Shown here piece by piece: positions 51,083 to 59,979 of a stretch of 64,000 bases of DNA. The notes under the pieces were generated by a model. It ran no database searches. It saw only the letters and a list, made by a program, of their open reading frames with translations, and had not been told where the DNA came from. A program made the position numbers and the translations under genes. Source of the stretch: Aquibacillus albus (lineage in GTDB: Bacteria > Bacillota > Bacilli > Bacillales > Amphibacillaceae). The DNA is taken from positions 1-64,000 of the forward strand of contig NZ_JAFBDR010000018.1 of the NCBI RefSeq assembly GCF_016908325.1, in the 5' to 3' direction. The stretch's first letter is position 1. The number at the start of each line of letters is the position of its first letter.

Positions 51083-51709
51083 TTAAATAGAAGACGAGCG
51101 TTGACCATCATGAGCTATTATATTAGTAGAGGGGGAGGGTGCAATTTGTTCTGATAATTGATGATCTAACAGATAAAATGCACTAGAAATTTTTCGTGCC
51201 ATCTGCATAACAAGACTTAATCTAGTATTTTGTAGTACAAAAAACTCCATATAACCACTCACATTAACAACCCCCGAAATATGAACATCTCCAACTTTAG
51301 GTAAGTCTTTATTTAATGCTTTCCCAGGCTGTATTGGACCAGGTGCAGTTATGACAGATCCAATTGATTTTACACGACCTAGACATGCGTCAACTGCAAT
51401 AATAAAGGGATTATCAAAACTAGAATGAATAGCTTGTAAATGATTTTGTAGATTTGTAGCATGTATAGGTTCATCTAACGTTCCATATACATGTAAATGT
51501 TTATGTGGAAACTCAGAAAGAAAAGTTCCAGTCATTGGACCAAGAGAATCCCCAGTAGACCGATCTGTGCCAATACAAAGGATTATTATTTGAATAGAAT
51601 TGTTTGGAATCAAACTTAATAAACTCTTACTGAGTTTAGTTTCCATCATCGGTTCATCAAAATTGTATCGGTACTCGTTTTTTTGAGAAAATTTTCGTTT
51701 TAGATTCAT
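51083..51709 (-). CDS. yyaC: YyaC, GPR-like spore protein
   Basis: A 208-aa protein of the YyaC family, related to the spore protease GPR. The conserved tracts are IILCIGTDRSTGDSLGPMTG, VYGTLDEPIHATNL, AVDACLGRVKSIG and VGDVHISGVVNVSGYMEFFVLQ. It is made during sporulation in B. subtilis; its substrate is not known to me. ATG after GGAGGATAA. It is head-on to the rightward fork and its stop abuts repeat copy D. Confidence 0.93.
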   Translation of the reverse strand: MNLKRKFSQKNEYRYNFDEPMMETKLSKSLLSLIPNNSIQIIILCIGTDRSTGDSLGPMTGTFLSEFPHKHLHVYGTLDEPIHATNLQNHLQAIHSSFDNPFIIAVDACLGRVKSIGSVITAPGPIQPGKALNKDLPKVGDVHISGVVNVSGYMEFFVLQNTRLSLVMQMARKISSAFYLLDHQLSEQIAPSPSTNIIAHDGQRSSSI

Positions 51710-51801
51710 AGCTTATCCTCCACAATCATATTGGTATAAGTATACGAACTTTTTAGTCATTCTATACATCAATAGAAAAATAGAAATTTGGAGGATACAC
51801 T

Positions 51802-52821
51802 ATGTGGAAATCAGGAATTAAGTGGATGTTTTTAATTATTGGAACTACAATAGGAGCAGGTTATGCTTCAGGTAGGGAACTATGGCAGTTTTTTGGGAGT
51901 GAAAGTGGACTAGCTATTATGTTATTTGCTTTCCTGTTTTCCTTATCCTGTAATGTCATATTATTAATCAGTTATAAAAATAAAACATCACATTATCTGC
52001 CTGTTCTACGAGAACTCGTCGGAAATAAATTGTCTTATCTTTATGACGGAATGATTGTTGTGTATTTGTTTTCAACAACAGTTATTATGTTGGCTGGTAG
52101 CGGTGCCACACTTGAAGCGTTTCATTTTCCAAATTGGTGGGGGATAACGGTTATTTGTATACCATTAATTCTCGTATTTGTTTGGGATATTAATGGTGTT
52201 TTATCATTAAATAGCTTTATTTTACCATTATTAATTTTAGGTTTATTAAGCATTCTATTAATTTTTTCTTTTCAACAAGAGCTTTCGTTTATACCGGATT
52301 TAGCCCACCAAAGAAATTGGACAGCTGCACTTCCATTTACCGCTCTTAATATTTTGCCGCTTGTTGCTGTTTTAGGGGCAATCGGGAGTGAAATGAGAGG
52401 GAAGGGAGAAATATGGGTTGCAAGTATAGGGAGTGGATTAATTCTTGGATCTATCTCATATATATACAATAATAGTCTAATTCAAATTTCTGAAGAAGTT
52501 TTGTTATATGAGATACCGTTATTCGCAATTCTAAGACATTATCCATACATCATGTTTCTATTTATTTCTATCCTACTGTGGCTAGCCATTTTCACAACAG
52601 CCGTATCAGGGACATTAGGATTAGTAACAAGGTTTAGGCAAAAATTAAATCTTCCTTTATGGATGCTTGCATTTTTTACTATACTAATTATGCTACCATT
52701 AACAAGAATAGGGTTTTCTACTTTAATTGAGTATTTATATCCTTTATATGGATTGTTAAATTTATATGTTCTTTCATCAATCATTTTATATCCAATTATA
52801 AATCGATACAAAACGGATTAA
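51802..52821 (+). CDS. YkvI-family membrane transporter-like protein
   Basis: A 339-aa protein with ten predicted membrane segments. The N-terminal FLIIGTTIGAGYASGRELWQFFG carries the APC-superfamily helix 1 break (GTTIGAGYASG) of the YkvI family (COG3949). Substrate unknown. ATG after TTGGAGGAT. It is divergent from yyaC with about 90 bases between, so the two may share a control region. Confidence 0.85.
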   Translation: MWKSGIKWMFLIIGTTIGAGYASGRELWQFFGSESGLAIMLFAFLFSLSCNVILLISYKNKTSHYLPVLRELVGNKLSYLYDGMIVVYLFSTTVIMLAGSGATLEAFHFPNWWGITVICIPLILVFVWDINGVLSLNSFILPLLILGLLSILLIFSFQQELSFIPDLAHQRNWTAALPFTALNILPLVAVLGAIGSEMRGKGEIWVASIGSGLILGSISYIYNNSLIQISEEVLLYEIPLFAILRHYPYIMFLFISILLWLAIFTTAVSGTLGLVTRFRQKLNLPLWMLAFFTILIMLPLTRIGFSTLIEYLYPLYGLLNLYVLSSIILYPIINRYKTD

Positions 52822-52975
52822 TAAATGATAGAATATGAATAGTAGGATTAGCCGAGTAGTTTTTTGGAAGGGCAAACAGGGAATAAATGTTATGAAGATA
52901 TAGATATTCCGTTAATACGTGGAGTAATGTATTCTAGAGATAATATGGAAAACGAATAGGAAGGGGTAAGTAAGT

Positions 52976-53173
52976 ATGGCAGATAAGGAATATCAATTAA
53001 ATGATGTAGTACAAATGAAGAAGCCTCATCCTTGTGGAGAAAATCGTTGGCGCATCATTCGATTAGGGATGGACATACGCATAAAGTGTGAGGGATGCGA
53101 ACATAGTGTTCTTATTCCTAGAAAAAAATTTGAAAGCAAGTTAAAAAAAGTAATAGAAAAAGCAGAAGGCTAA
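52976..53173 (+). CDS. yyzM: DUF951 family protein (YyzM)
   Basis: A 65-aa basic protein with the DUF951 pattern: DVVQMKKPHPCGENRWRIIRLGMDIRIKCEGCEHSVLIPR, with Cys at 20, 39 and 42. The three cysteines and a His suggest a zinc ribbon-like or nucleic-acid-binding fold. It nearly always precedes ychF, as here. ATG after GGAAGGGG. Function unknown. Confidence 0.92.
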   Translation: MADKEYQLNDVVQMKKPHPCGENRWRIIRLGMDIRIKCEGCEHSVLIPRKKFESKLKKVIEKAEG

Positions 53174-53179
53174 GCGTAA

Positions 53180-53195
53180 TGTTCCACGTGAAACA
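53180..53195. other. parS: parS site 3
   Basis: TGTTCCACGTGAAACA, a perfect parS 16-mer, between yyzM and ychF. Confidence 0.97.
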
Positions 53196-53271
53196 TTATA
53201 AAAATTCTTTGTTTTTTAATTACTAATCAAGTCTAATAGAAAGAAATGAAAGAATATAACGTAAAAACACT

Positions 53272-53305
53272 AAAAACAAGGGATTTTACCTCCTTGTTTT
53301 TTAAT
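53272..53305 (+). terminator. Terminator after yyzM
   Basis: AAAACAAGG/CCTTGTTTT stem with a 10-base loop and T-rich tail. Confidence 0.8.
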
Positions 53306-53395
53306 TTACATAGCTTGTCATTTCCAACAGTTGTCTCTATAATTGGGTATGACTCAACGTTCATATGAATGGTATCCTTAAGGAGTGAAAGTTAA

Positions 53396-54496
53396 ATGGC
53401 TTTAACAGCAGGAATTGTTGGTTTACCTAATGTTGGTAAGTCAACATTATTTAATGCGATTACGCAGGCAGGTGCAGAATCTGCCAATTATCCATTTTGT
53501 ACAATAGATCCCAACGTTGGAATTGTAGAAGTTCCAGATTACCGCTTAGGAAAATTAACAGAACTAGTAAAACCGAAAAAGACGATTCCAACTGCATTTG
53601 AATTTACAGATATTGCTGGAATTGTGAAAGGTGCAAGTAAAGGGGAAGGACTAGGTAATCAATTTCTTTCTCATATTCGTCAAGTTGATGCAATTTGTCA
53701 TGTGGTGCGTTGTTTTCAAGATGAGAATATTACCCATGTATCAGGACAAGTAGATCCAATTTCTGATATTGAGACAATTAACCTCGAGCTCATTTTAGCT
53801 GATTTAGAAACGGTAACAAAACGTTTGCAGCGCGTGGAAAAGATGGCGAAACAAAAAGATAAAGAAGCTGTTGCTGAATTCGAGATTCTTTCTAAGTTAA
53901 GGGATGCTTTTGAAGAAGAACAGCCTGCACGTGCCGTATCTTTTACAGATGAACAAATGAAGTTGGTAAAAGGCCTTCATTTGTTAACTAGCAAGCCTAT
54001 TCTTTATGTAGCTAATGTAGGGGAAGATGAATTATTAGAAGCGGATGAAAATCCAAGTGTAAAAAAGGTTAGAGAGTTTGCTGCAAATGAAAATGCAGAA
54101 GTTATTGTTATTAGTGCAAAGGTTGAGTCTGAAATAGCTGAACTTGAAGGTGAAGAAAAAGAAATGTTCCTAGAAGAACTAGGAATTGCTGAATCTGGTT
54201 TAGACCAGCTTATTAAAGCAACATATCAGTTGTTAGGATTGGCCACCTATTTTACAGCTGGTGAACAAGAGGTACGTGCTTGGACTTTTAAAAAAGGGAT
54301 GAAAGCTCCACAAGCTGCTGGTATTATTCACTCCGATTTTGAAAGAGGATTTATAAGGGCAGAAACAGTTTCTTACGATGACCTTATAGAAGCTGGTTCC
54401 ATGTCAATGGCAAAGGAAAAAGGTAAAGTGCGTTTAGAAGGTAAAGACTATTTGGTGAAAGACGGAGATGTCATTCATTTCCGTTTTAATGTGTAA
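53396..54496 (+). CDS. ychF: Redox-regulated ATPase YchF
   Basis: A 366-aa Obg-family protein with the P-loop GLPNVGKSTLFNA (residues 8-20), the switch DIAGIVKGASKGEGLGNQFL, a coiled-coil middle and a C-terminal TGS domain (about 283-366). YchF/OLA1 prefers ATP over GTP (NVGEDE replaces the NKxD guanine motif) and binds ribosomes. ATG after AAGGAGTG. Confidence 0.97.
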   Translation: MALTAGIVGLPNVGKSTLFNAITQAGAESANYPFCTIDPNVGIVEVPDYRLGKLTELVKPKKTIPTAFEFTDIAGIVKGASKGEGLGNQFLSHIRQVDAICHVVRCFQDENITHVSGQVDPISDIETINLELILADLETVTKRLQRVEKMAKQKDKEAVAEFEILSKLRDAFEEEQPARAVSFTDEQMKLVKGLHLLTSKPILYVANVGEDELLEADENPSVKKVREFAANENAEVIVISAKVESEIAELEGEEKEMFLEELGIAESGLDQLIKATYQLLGLATYFTAGEQEVRAWTFKKGMKAPQAAGIIHSDFERGFIRAETVSYDDLIEAGSMSMAKEKGKVRLEGKDYLVKDGDVIHFRFNV

Positions 54497-54559
54497 GAAT
54501 AAATCCCTCATAACCGTTGTGTTTTTATAGTATGTTTGATATAATGCTTTATTGTGAGT

Positions 54560-54630
54560 AATTAAAAAACGATTACTCCTTGCTCCTATAAAGGAATAGG
54601 GGCCGCTAAGACCAAAAGGAGGTGCAAACG
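54560..54630 (+). promoter_or_regulatory. Candidate S6:S18-binding leader of rpsF
   Basis: The rpsF leader can form CCTAT/ATAGG (about 54586-54600) followed by GGGGCCGCTAAGACC. A hairpin with a nearby CCG resembles the autoregulatory motif bound by the S6:S18 complex in many bacteria. Structure not computed. Confidence 0.4.
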
Positions 54631-54631
54631 G

Positions 54632-54922
54632 ATGAGAAACTATGAAATTATGTACATCATCCGCCCAAATATCGAGGAGGAAGCGCAAACGTCTTTAATC
54701 GAGCGTTTTAATGGAATCCTTACAGATAATGGTGCGGAAATTGAAAAGGTTGATGAAAAAGGCAAGAAACGTCTTGCTTATGAAATCAATGACTTTCGTG
54801 ATGGCTACTATGTAATAATTAACTTTAAAGGCGACCAAAACGCCATTAATGAATTCGATCGTCAAGCGAAATTCTCTGATGACATTATTCGTCATATAGC
54901 AGTTCGTGAAGACGACCAATAA
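54632..54922 (+). CDS. rpsF: 30S ribosomal protein S6
   Basis: A 96-aa protein beginning [19 protein letters not shown] and containing [19 protein letters not shown], the S6 signature. It binds S18 on the 30S platform. ATG after AGGAGGTG. It is the first gene of the conserved rpsF-ssb-rpsR operon. Confidence 0.98.
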   Translation: MRNYEIMYIIRPNIEEEAQTSLIERFNGILTDNGAEIEKVDEKGKKRLAYEINDFRDGYYVIINFKGDQNAINEFDRQAKFSDDIIRHIAVREDDQ

Positions 54923-54934
54923 GGAGTGGTTCTG

Positions 54935-55402
54935 ATGTTGAATCGTGTCGTATTAGTCGGCAGGTTAACGAGGGATCCAGACTTACGCTATACACCAAAT
55001 GGAGTTGCTGTTGCTAACTTTACCTTAGCTGTTAATCGACCTTTTTCAAATCAGCAAGGGGATAGAGAAGCAGATTTTATTAACTGCGTTGTTTGGAGGC
55101 GTGCCGCGGAGAACTTAGCAAACTATATGAAAAAGGGTAGTTTAGTTGGGGTAGATGGCCGTTTGCAATCGCGTAGTTTTGAAGGCCAAGATGGAAAAAG
55201 AGTATTTGTTACAGAGGTCGTAGCAGATACGGTTCAATTCCTAGAAACAAGAGGTTCTTCTCAAGGTGGAGGACAAGGCTCAACAGGATTCCAACCAAAT
55301 CAGAATCAACCAAATAATAATCCTAATAGATCAAATGAAGAAGATCCGTTTAAAGATAACGGAGAACCAATTGATATATCAGATGATGATTTACCATTTT
55401 AA
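54935..55402 (+). CDS. ssb: Single-stranded DNA-binding protein SSB
   Basis: A 155-aa SSB. The OB fold covers residues 1-105 ([41 protein letters not shown]), followed by a Gln/Asn/Gly-rich linker. The C-terminal tail ISDDDLPF recruits partners. The ATG at 54935 is used because AAGGAG lies eight bases upstream; an in-frame GTG at 54926 adds three residues. Placed between S6 and S18 as in B. subtilis. Confidence 0.97.
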   Translation: MLNRVVLVGRLTRDPDLRYTPNGVAVANFTLAVNRPFSNQQGDREADFINCVVWRRAAENLANYMKKGSLVGVDGRLQSRSFEGQDGKRVFVTEVVADTVQFLETRGSSQGGGQGSTGFQPNQNQPNNNPNRSNEEDPFKDNGEPIDISDDDLPF

Positions 55403-55406
55403 TTAA

Positions 55407-55652
<246 letters not shown>

Positions 55653-55660
55653 TAGAGACA

Positions 55661-55713
55661 AGCAGCCCTATTCGTATCGGAACTAGCCGATGAGAATAGG
55701 GCTGCTTTATATT
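55661..55713 (+). terminator. Terminator of rpsF-ssb-rpsR
   Basis: Perfect AGCAGCCCTATTC/GAATAGGGCTGCT stem with an inner TCGG.../...CCGA pair, then TTATATTTTA. Confidence 0.85.
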
Positions 55714-55812
55714 TTAAGAACCTTCGAGTCAAAATCAATACTGTACTTTAAAGTAATGCTATATTTAATTTAAATAGAAATCGTTTACATTTTGTATATT
55801 GTGTAAAATAGG

Positions 55813-55840
55813 TTGACAATCACTTTAATTCTGCTATGAT
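55813..55840 (+). promoter_or_regulatory. serA promoter
   Basis: TTGACA (55813-55818), 16-base spacer, TATGAT (55835-55840), just upstream of the T-box leader. Confidence 0.75.
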
Positions 55841-55860
55841 ATAAAAAAATTCAATTTATT

Positions 55861-56121
55861 CGATGTATGTAGATGAAGATACATTCATTGCATTAAAAAC
55901 TTTAGAGAGCTGGTGGTTGGTGCAAACTAGTGTTTTTGGCAGTGAATAGCCCTTCGGAGTAAACAGATTGAACCATGTTAGTAGGTCTGTTCGGCCCATG
56001 TCCGTTATCCATGACACCAAATGAAGACTGTTCTATCTACTGAACAGTGAAAAAGGGTGGTACCGCGTAAGTTCCAACTTTTCGCCCCTTATGAAAGCAT
56101 AGGGGGTGGAAAGTTTTTTTA
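55861..56121 (+). promoter_or_regulatory. T-box riboswitch of serA
   Basis: Stem I with the terminal-loop motif GGTTGGTGCAAAC (55914-55926 region), a specifier region GTGAATAGC with AGC (Ser) at about 55948-55950, the T-box core AAAGGGTGGTACCGCG (56051-56066) and a terminator stem AACTTTTCGCCCC/GGGGGTGGAAAGTT with a T run (56075-56121). It couples serine synthesis to tRNA-Ser charging. The specifier register is the less certain part. Confidence 0.9.
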
Positions 56122-56252
56122 ATGTCACTATTTGGTTGTATCTGTTTTAAAAGAACAATCGATTTATTCAGGAAAGCGAACAAAAGTAAAAACTTTCCTG
56201 TTCTCAATGAATCAAAATAATTTTTGTATAAAACATAGGGAGGTTCTAAAAG

Positions 56253-57839
56253 ATGGTTTATAAAGTGCTTATTAGTGATCCTTTAAGTGAAGATGGAATT
56301 CAACCTTTAAGAGAAGCTGAGAATATCGAAGTTACGATGAAAACAGATTTCACGCCAGAAGAATTAGCATTGCATATCGGTGAATATGACGCATTGCTTG
56401 TTCGTAGTCAAACGAAAGTAACAAGAGAAATTATTGAGCAAGCGAAGCGTTTGAAGATAATTGGTAGAGCAGGTGTTGGTGTAGATAATATTGATTTAGA
56501 TGCAGCAACTGAGCACGGTGTTATTGTTGTTAATGCACCAGATGGAAACACTAATTCTGCTGCTGAACACACGATTGCAATGCTTATGTCGCTCGCAAGA
56601 AAAATTCCACAAGCATTCTATGCATTGAAGCATCAAAAGTGGGATCGAAAATCACATGTTGGTGTTGAATTGAAAAATAAAACATTGGGTGTTATAGGAA
56701 TGGGTAGAATTGGTGTAGAGGTTGCTGCCCGAGCTAAAGGACAACGCATGAATGTGATTGCCTATGATCCATTTTTAACGGAAGAAAAAGCAGATAAATT
56801 AGGGGTCGATTACGGCTCAGTGGAAGATGTGGTGCAAAAAGCAGACTTTATTACTGTACACACACCTTTGTTAAAAGAAACACGTCATTTAATTAATAAA
56901 GATGCTTTCGAGAAAATGAAAGATGGAGTACAAATTATTAACTGTGCACGTGGCGGTATCATTGACGAGGATGCTCTTTATGAAGCGATTGTTAATAAGA
57001 AGGTAGCTGGTGCAGCACTAGATGTATTTGAGGAGGAACCTGCTGTAAACCACAAATTACTTGAGTTACCAGAAGTGATTGCTACACCACATCTAGGTGC
57101 TAGTACGATTGAAGCCCAAGAGAATGTTGCAATTGATGTGAGTCATGATGTCGTTCATTTCCTAACAGGTGGACTTGCAACAAATCCTGTTAATTTACCA
57201 TCAGTTCCAAGTGAAGTGATGAAAAAAATTGAGCCTTATTTCCGTCTATCTGAAAAATTAGGGACGTTCCTTACCTACTTAGCGGAAGAGGCGATTGAGG
57301 AAATTAGTATTTATTATGCAGGTGATTTAACGGATGTTCAAGTTGCCCCACTAACTCGTAATACCATTAAAGGGCTATTAAAGCGCCACCTTGGTGAACA
57401 TGTCAATGATGTAAATGCTTCCTTTTTAGCTGAAAAAAAAGGCATTACAATTAACGAACAAAAAACGAGTACATCAAAAGGATTTACGAACCTGTTAACG
57501 GTGCAAGTCAAAACTTCCAAGACAACTAGAACAGTTGCTGGTACGCTATTAAATGGTTTAGGAGCGAGAATCGTTAAAGTTGATAACTATAGTGTGGATG
57601 TTATCCCAGAAGGCCATTTGTTATTTATCCGACACAAAGACCAGCCTGGTGCTATTGGTAGAGTTGGAAGCTTGTTAGCAGAACATGATGTAAATATCGC
57701 TACCATGCAAGTAGGTCGTTCTGACGTTGGTGGAGATGCGATCATGATGCTAACGATTGATAAACATTTGGAAAAGGAAGTGCTTGAACAGTTAATAAAT
57801 GTAACTGATATTTATGCTGTAAATGCAATCGACCTATAA
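56253..57839 (+). CDS. serA: D-3-phosphoglycerate dehydrogenase
   Basis: A 528-aa enzyme that oxidises 3-phosphoglycerate at the start of serine synthesis. The NAD-binding motif is [15 protein letters not shown] (about 145-159), with catalytic Arg/Glu and a His in TPHLGAS (about 280). An intervening domain follows, and an ACT domain (about 455-528) is the usual serine-sensing site. Length matches B. subtilis SerA (525). ATG after GGAGGTTC. Controlled by an upstream T-box. Confidence 0.97.
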   Translation: MVYKVLISDPLSEDGIQPLREAENIEVTMKTDFTPEELALHIGEYDALLVRSQTKVTREIIEQAKRLKIIGRAGVGVDNIDLDAATEHGVIVVNAPDGNTNSAAEHTIAMLMSLARKIPQAFYALKHQKWDRKSHVGVELKNKTLGVIGMGRIGVEVAARAKGQRMNVIAYDPFLTEEKADKLGVDYGSVEDVVQKADFITVHTPLLKETRHLINKDAFEKMKDGVQIINCARGGIIDEDALYEAIVNKKVAGAALDVFEEEPAVNHKLLELPEVIATPHLGASTIEAQENVAIDVSHDVVHFLTGGLATNPVNLPSVPSEVMKKIEPYFRLSEKLGTFLTYLAEEAIEEISIYYAGDLTDVQVAPLTRNTIKGLLKRHLGEHVNDVNASFLAEKKGITINEQKTSTSKGFTNLLTVQVKTSKTTRTVAGTLLNGLGARIVKVDNYSVDVIPEGHLLFIRHKDQPGAIGRVGSLLAEHDVNIATMQVGRSDVGGDAIMMLTIDKHLEKEVLEQLINVTDIYAVNAIDL

Positions 57840-57846
57840 AATGAAA

Positions 57847-57885
57847 AAGAAGCACTCAGCCTAAAAGGTTTGAGTGCTTCTTTTG
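57847..57885. terminator. Terminator of serA
   Basis: AAGAAGCACTCA/TGAGTGCTTCTT stem with a 12-base loop and TTTTG; the flanking AAAA on the left may let it also serve the convergent HAD gene. Confidence 0.85.
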
Positions 57886-57950
57886 ATTCTGATAAGGACA
57901 GGTCGAGCTTTTTCCCGGTTTTTCAAAAGATATCGCGATTAAACTCTCTA

Positions 57951-58745
57951 CTACGATGATTGATTCAACTTATCCAGTAACGGAAATAAATCGTGTAGAT
58001 CCTCTATTTCATAAGTAGGAGTAACATCATTTATTTGCTTATTTTCACGGTTAATCCATACATTTTTAATCCCTACACGGTTTGATCCAAGAATGTCGGT
58101 CATTAAATTATCACCAACCATTAGCACTTCATCCTTGTTAACACCAGCTTTTTCTAGAGCATGTTCGAAAATAGTCGGGTCTGGTTTACCTCTTCCAAAG
58201 TCTCCTGAAATAACAACATGGTCAAAATAGGATTTAAGTTTAGGAGTTAATTTTAACTTTGTATGCTGTAAATCAGGTGATCCATTCGTTAAAAGTAATA
58301 ATTGATAGTCATCGTTTAATCGATCAAGGATATGAAATGTTTCTTCATAGACAATCGGATTTTTTTGACGCTCTATTGGGAATCGCTCAGCTAATTCAGC
58401 ACCCAACTCAGGGTCGTTGATACCAAGAGTTTGTAACCCTTTCGTCCAGGCATCCCTTCGGTAGGTAGGGACAATTTTGCTCATCTTTTGAAAATTTTCA
58501 TCATCGTCTAAAAAATTTCCCCACAGCCCTTCGAAAGGATTTATTCCAATCATTTGTGTAAAAGGAAATGTCTCATAGGAAGCGTATAATTCTTTAGCCT
58601 GATTCCGGACAGCTTCCTCTAATTCGTCTGAGTTAACCCCACATTTTTCCTCGGCAATACGACAGGTTGCAACAAATGATTGTTTCACGCTTTTTTTATC
58701 CCATAATAACGTATCATCTAGATCAAAGAAAATGGTTGTAATCAT
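57951..58745 (-). CDS. HAD-superfamily hydrolase
   Basis: A 264-aa phosphatase-type HAD protein. The motifs are [11 protein letters not shown] (I, nucleophile Asp near residue 8), LLTNGSPD (II), a GKP lysine (III) and [16 protein letters not shown] (IV), with a helical cap between I and II. The substrate cannot be named. The ATG at 58745 follows GGAGGAG; an upstream in-frame ATG adds nine residues without a ribosome site. Head-on to replication. Confidence 0.88.
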   Translation of the reverse strand: MITTIFFDLDDTLLWDKKSVKQSFVATCRIAEEKCGVNSDELEEAVRNQAKELYASYETFPFTQMIGINPFEGLWGNFLDDDENFQKMSKIVPTYRRDAWTKGLQTLGINDPELGAELAERFPIERQKNPIVYEETFHILDRLNDDYQLLLLTNGSPDLQHTKLKLTPKLKSYFDHVVISGDFGRGKPDPTIFEHALEKAGVNKDEVLMVGDNLMTDILGSNRVGIKNVWINRENKQINDVTPTYEIEDLHDLFPLLDKLNQSS

Positions 58746-58845
58746 TAATTTTCTCCTCCATAAATTTATCATTAAGATAAATATAATATAGATTGAATTT
58801 TGGTAAAAGGATTTTTAGATAGAATACACAAAAGTAGAGAAAGAT

Positions 58846-58875
58846 TTGTAATCATATGTCTCAATCGTTTATAAT
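58846..58875 (+). promoter_or_regulatory. Candidate promoter upstream of yybS
   Basis: TTGTAA (58846-58851), 18-base spacer, TATAAT (58870-58875). It is followed about 40 bases later by a terminator hairpin. Confidence 0.6.
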
Positions 58876-58914
58876 CAGTTAGTGAGGTACATTCGAAGGA
58901 AAAGAACTCAATTT

Positions 58915-58942
58915 TAAAGCACAGCTCATGCGCTGTGCTTTT
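58915..58942 (+). terminator. Leader terminator/attenuator before yybS
   Basis: AAGCACAGC/GCTGTGCTT with a 6-base loop and TTTTTC, between the candidate promoter and yybS with no gene before it. Confidence 0.7.
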
Positions 58943-59009
58943 TCTTAACAATGCTTAATGCTCTGCAACAGGATGATTTTTTAGGTCTAGTGATAATGAG
59001 GTGTCTAAT

Positions 59010-59948
59010 GTGAAGAATAAGAGCATAGCAAGAGAAGGATTGGTTTTTAGTGTAATCTATATTCTCTTACTATATACAACAATATTTGTTCCAGCTATAG
59101 AATTAATTACTATCTTTTTTTTACCTATCCCGTTTGTTTACTTTACTTCGAAACATGGATTAAAAAGAGGTATTTCTTTTTTCATTATTAATTTATTAGT
59201 CGTTTCATTATTTATTGCTGTACTATCTATCCCATTTACTATTTTAGCAGGACTTGGAGGTACATTAATTGGCCTAGCTATCCATGAAAAATTATCTGCA
59301 TATGAAACATGGGCAAGAGGGACACTTGGTTTTGTACTTGGTCTTGTTTCTATATTCGTATTTATCCAACTATTTTTTGGGATAAATGTTATCAATGAGT
59401 TTAACGAAACGATTTCTGAATCGGTTGAAATGAGTCAAGATATACTAAGTAACTTTGGGTTAGAGCCAACAGCAAGTGAACTGGAAATGATTGAAGAGCA
59501 AATGCTTCAGGTAATCCAGCTAATACCGGTGTTTTTGGTAATTATCGCTATGATTATTGGATTTTTGACTCAATGGCTTAGCTATAAATTGTTAAATCGG
59601 AAGGATAAGTTAGGATTAAAGTTTCCACCATTTAGAAATTTTAAATTACCGAAAGTAGTTATTTGGATTTACTTCATCGCTATTTTATTAACTTGGTTAC
59701 AATTTGAACAAGGGACTTTTACCTATCAGGGTGTGATCAATGTAACGAATTTAACAGCAGTGTTAATCACTCTGCAAGGATTTTCCTTTATTTTGTATTA
59801 TGTTTATATTAAAAAGTTATCAAAGGTTATACCAGTAATTGCCATTATCATGTGTATTCTTTTTCCGTTTATGGGACTTTATATGATTAGAATCTTAGGT
59901 ATAATTGATTTAGGATTTTCTTTAAGAGAACGAATTGAAAAGAAATGA
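59010..59948 (+). CDS. yybS: YybS family membrane protein (DUF2232)
   Basis: A 312-aa protein with about eight membrane segments and the DUF2232 pattern. YybS precedes gdpP (yybT), rplI and dnaC in B. subtilis, exactly as here. Its function is not established. The GTG at 59010 is preferred because GAGGTG lies six bases upstream; another in-frame GTG at 59001 overlaps that site. It is separated from gdpP by 31 bases and is probably co-transcribed. Confidence 0.9.
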   Translation: MKNKSIAREGLVFSVIYILLLYTTIFVPAIELITIFFLPIPFVYFTSKHGLKRGISFFIINLLVVSLFIAVLSIPFTILAGLGGTLIGLAIHEKLSAYETWARGTLGFVLGLVSIFVFIQLFFGINVINEFNETISESVEMSQDILSNFGLEPTASELEMIEEQMLQVIQLIPVFLVIIAMIIGFLTQWLSYKLLNRKDKLGLKFPPFRNFKLPKVVIWIYFIAILLTWLQFEQGTFTYQGVINVTNLTAVLITLQGFSFILYYVYIKKLSKVIPVIAIIMCILFPFMGLYMIRILGIIDLGFSLRERIEKK

Positions 59949-59979
59949 GCGCGTATTAAAGGCTTAGGAGCTGACTTTC

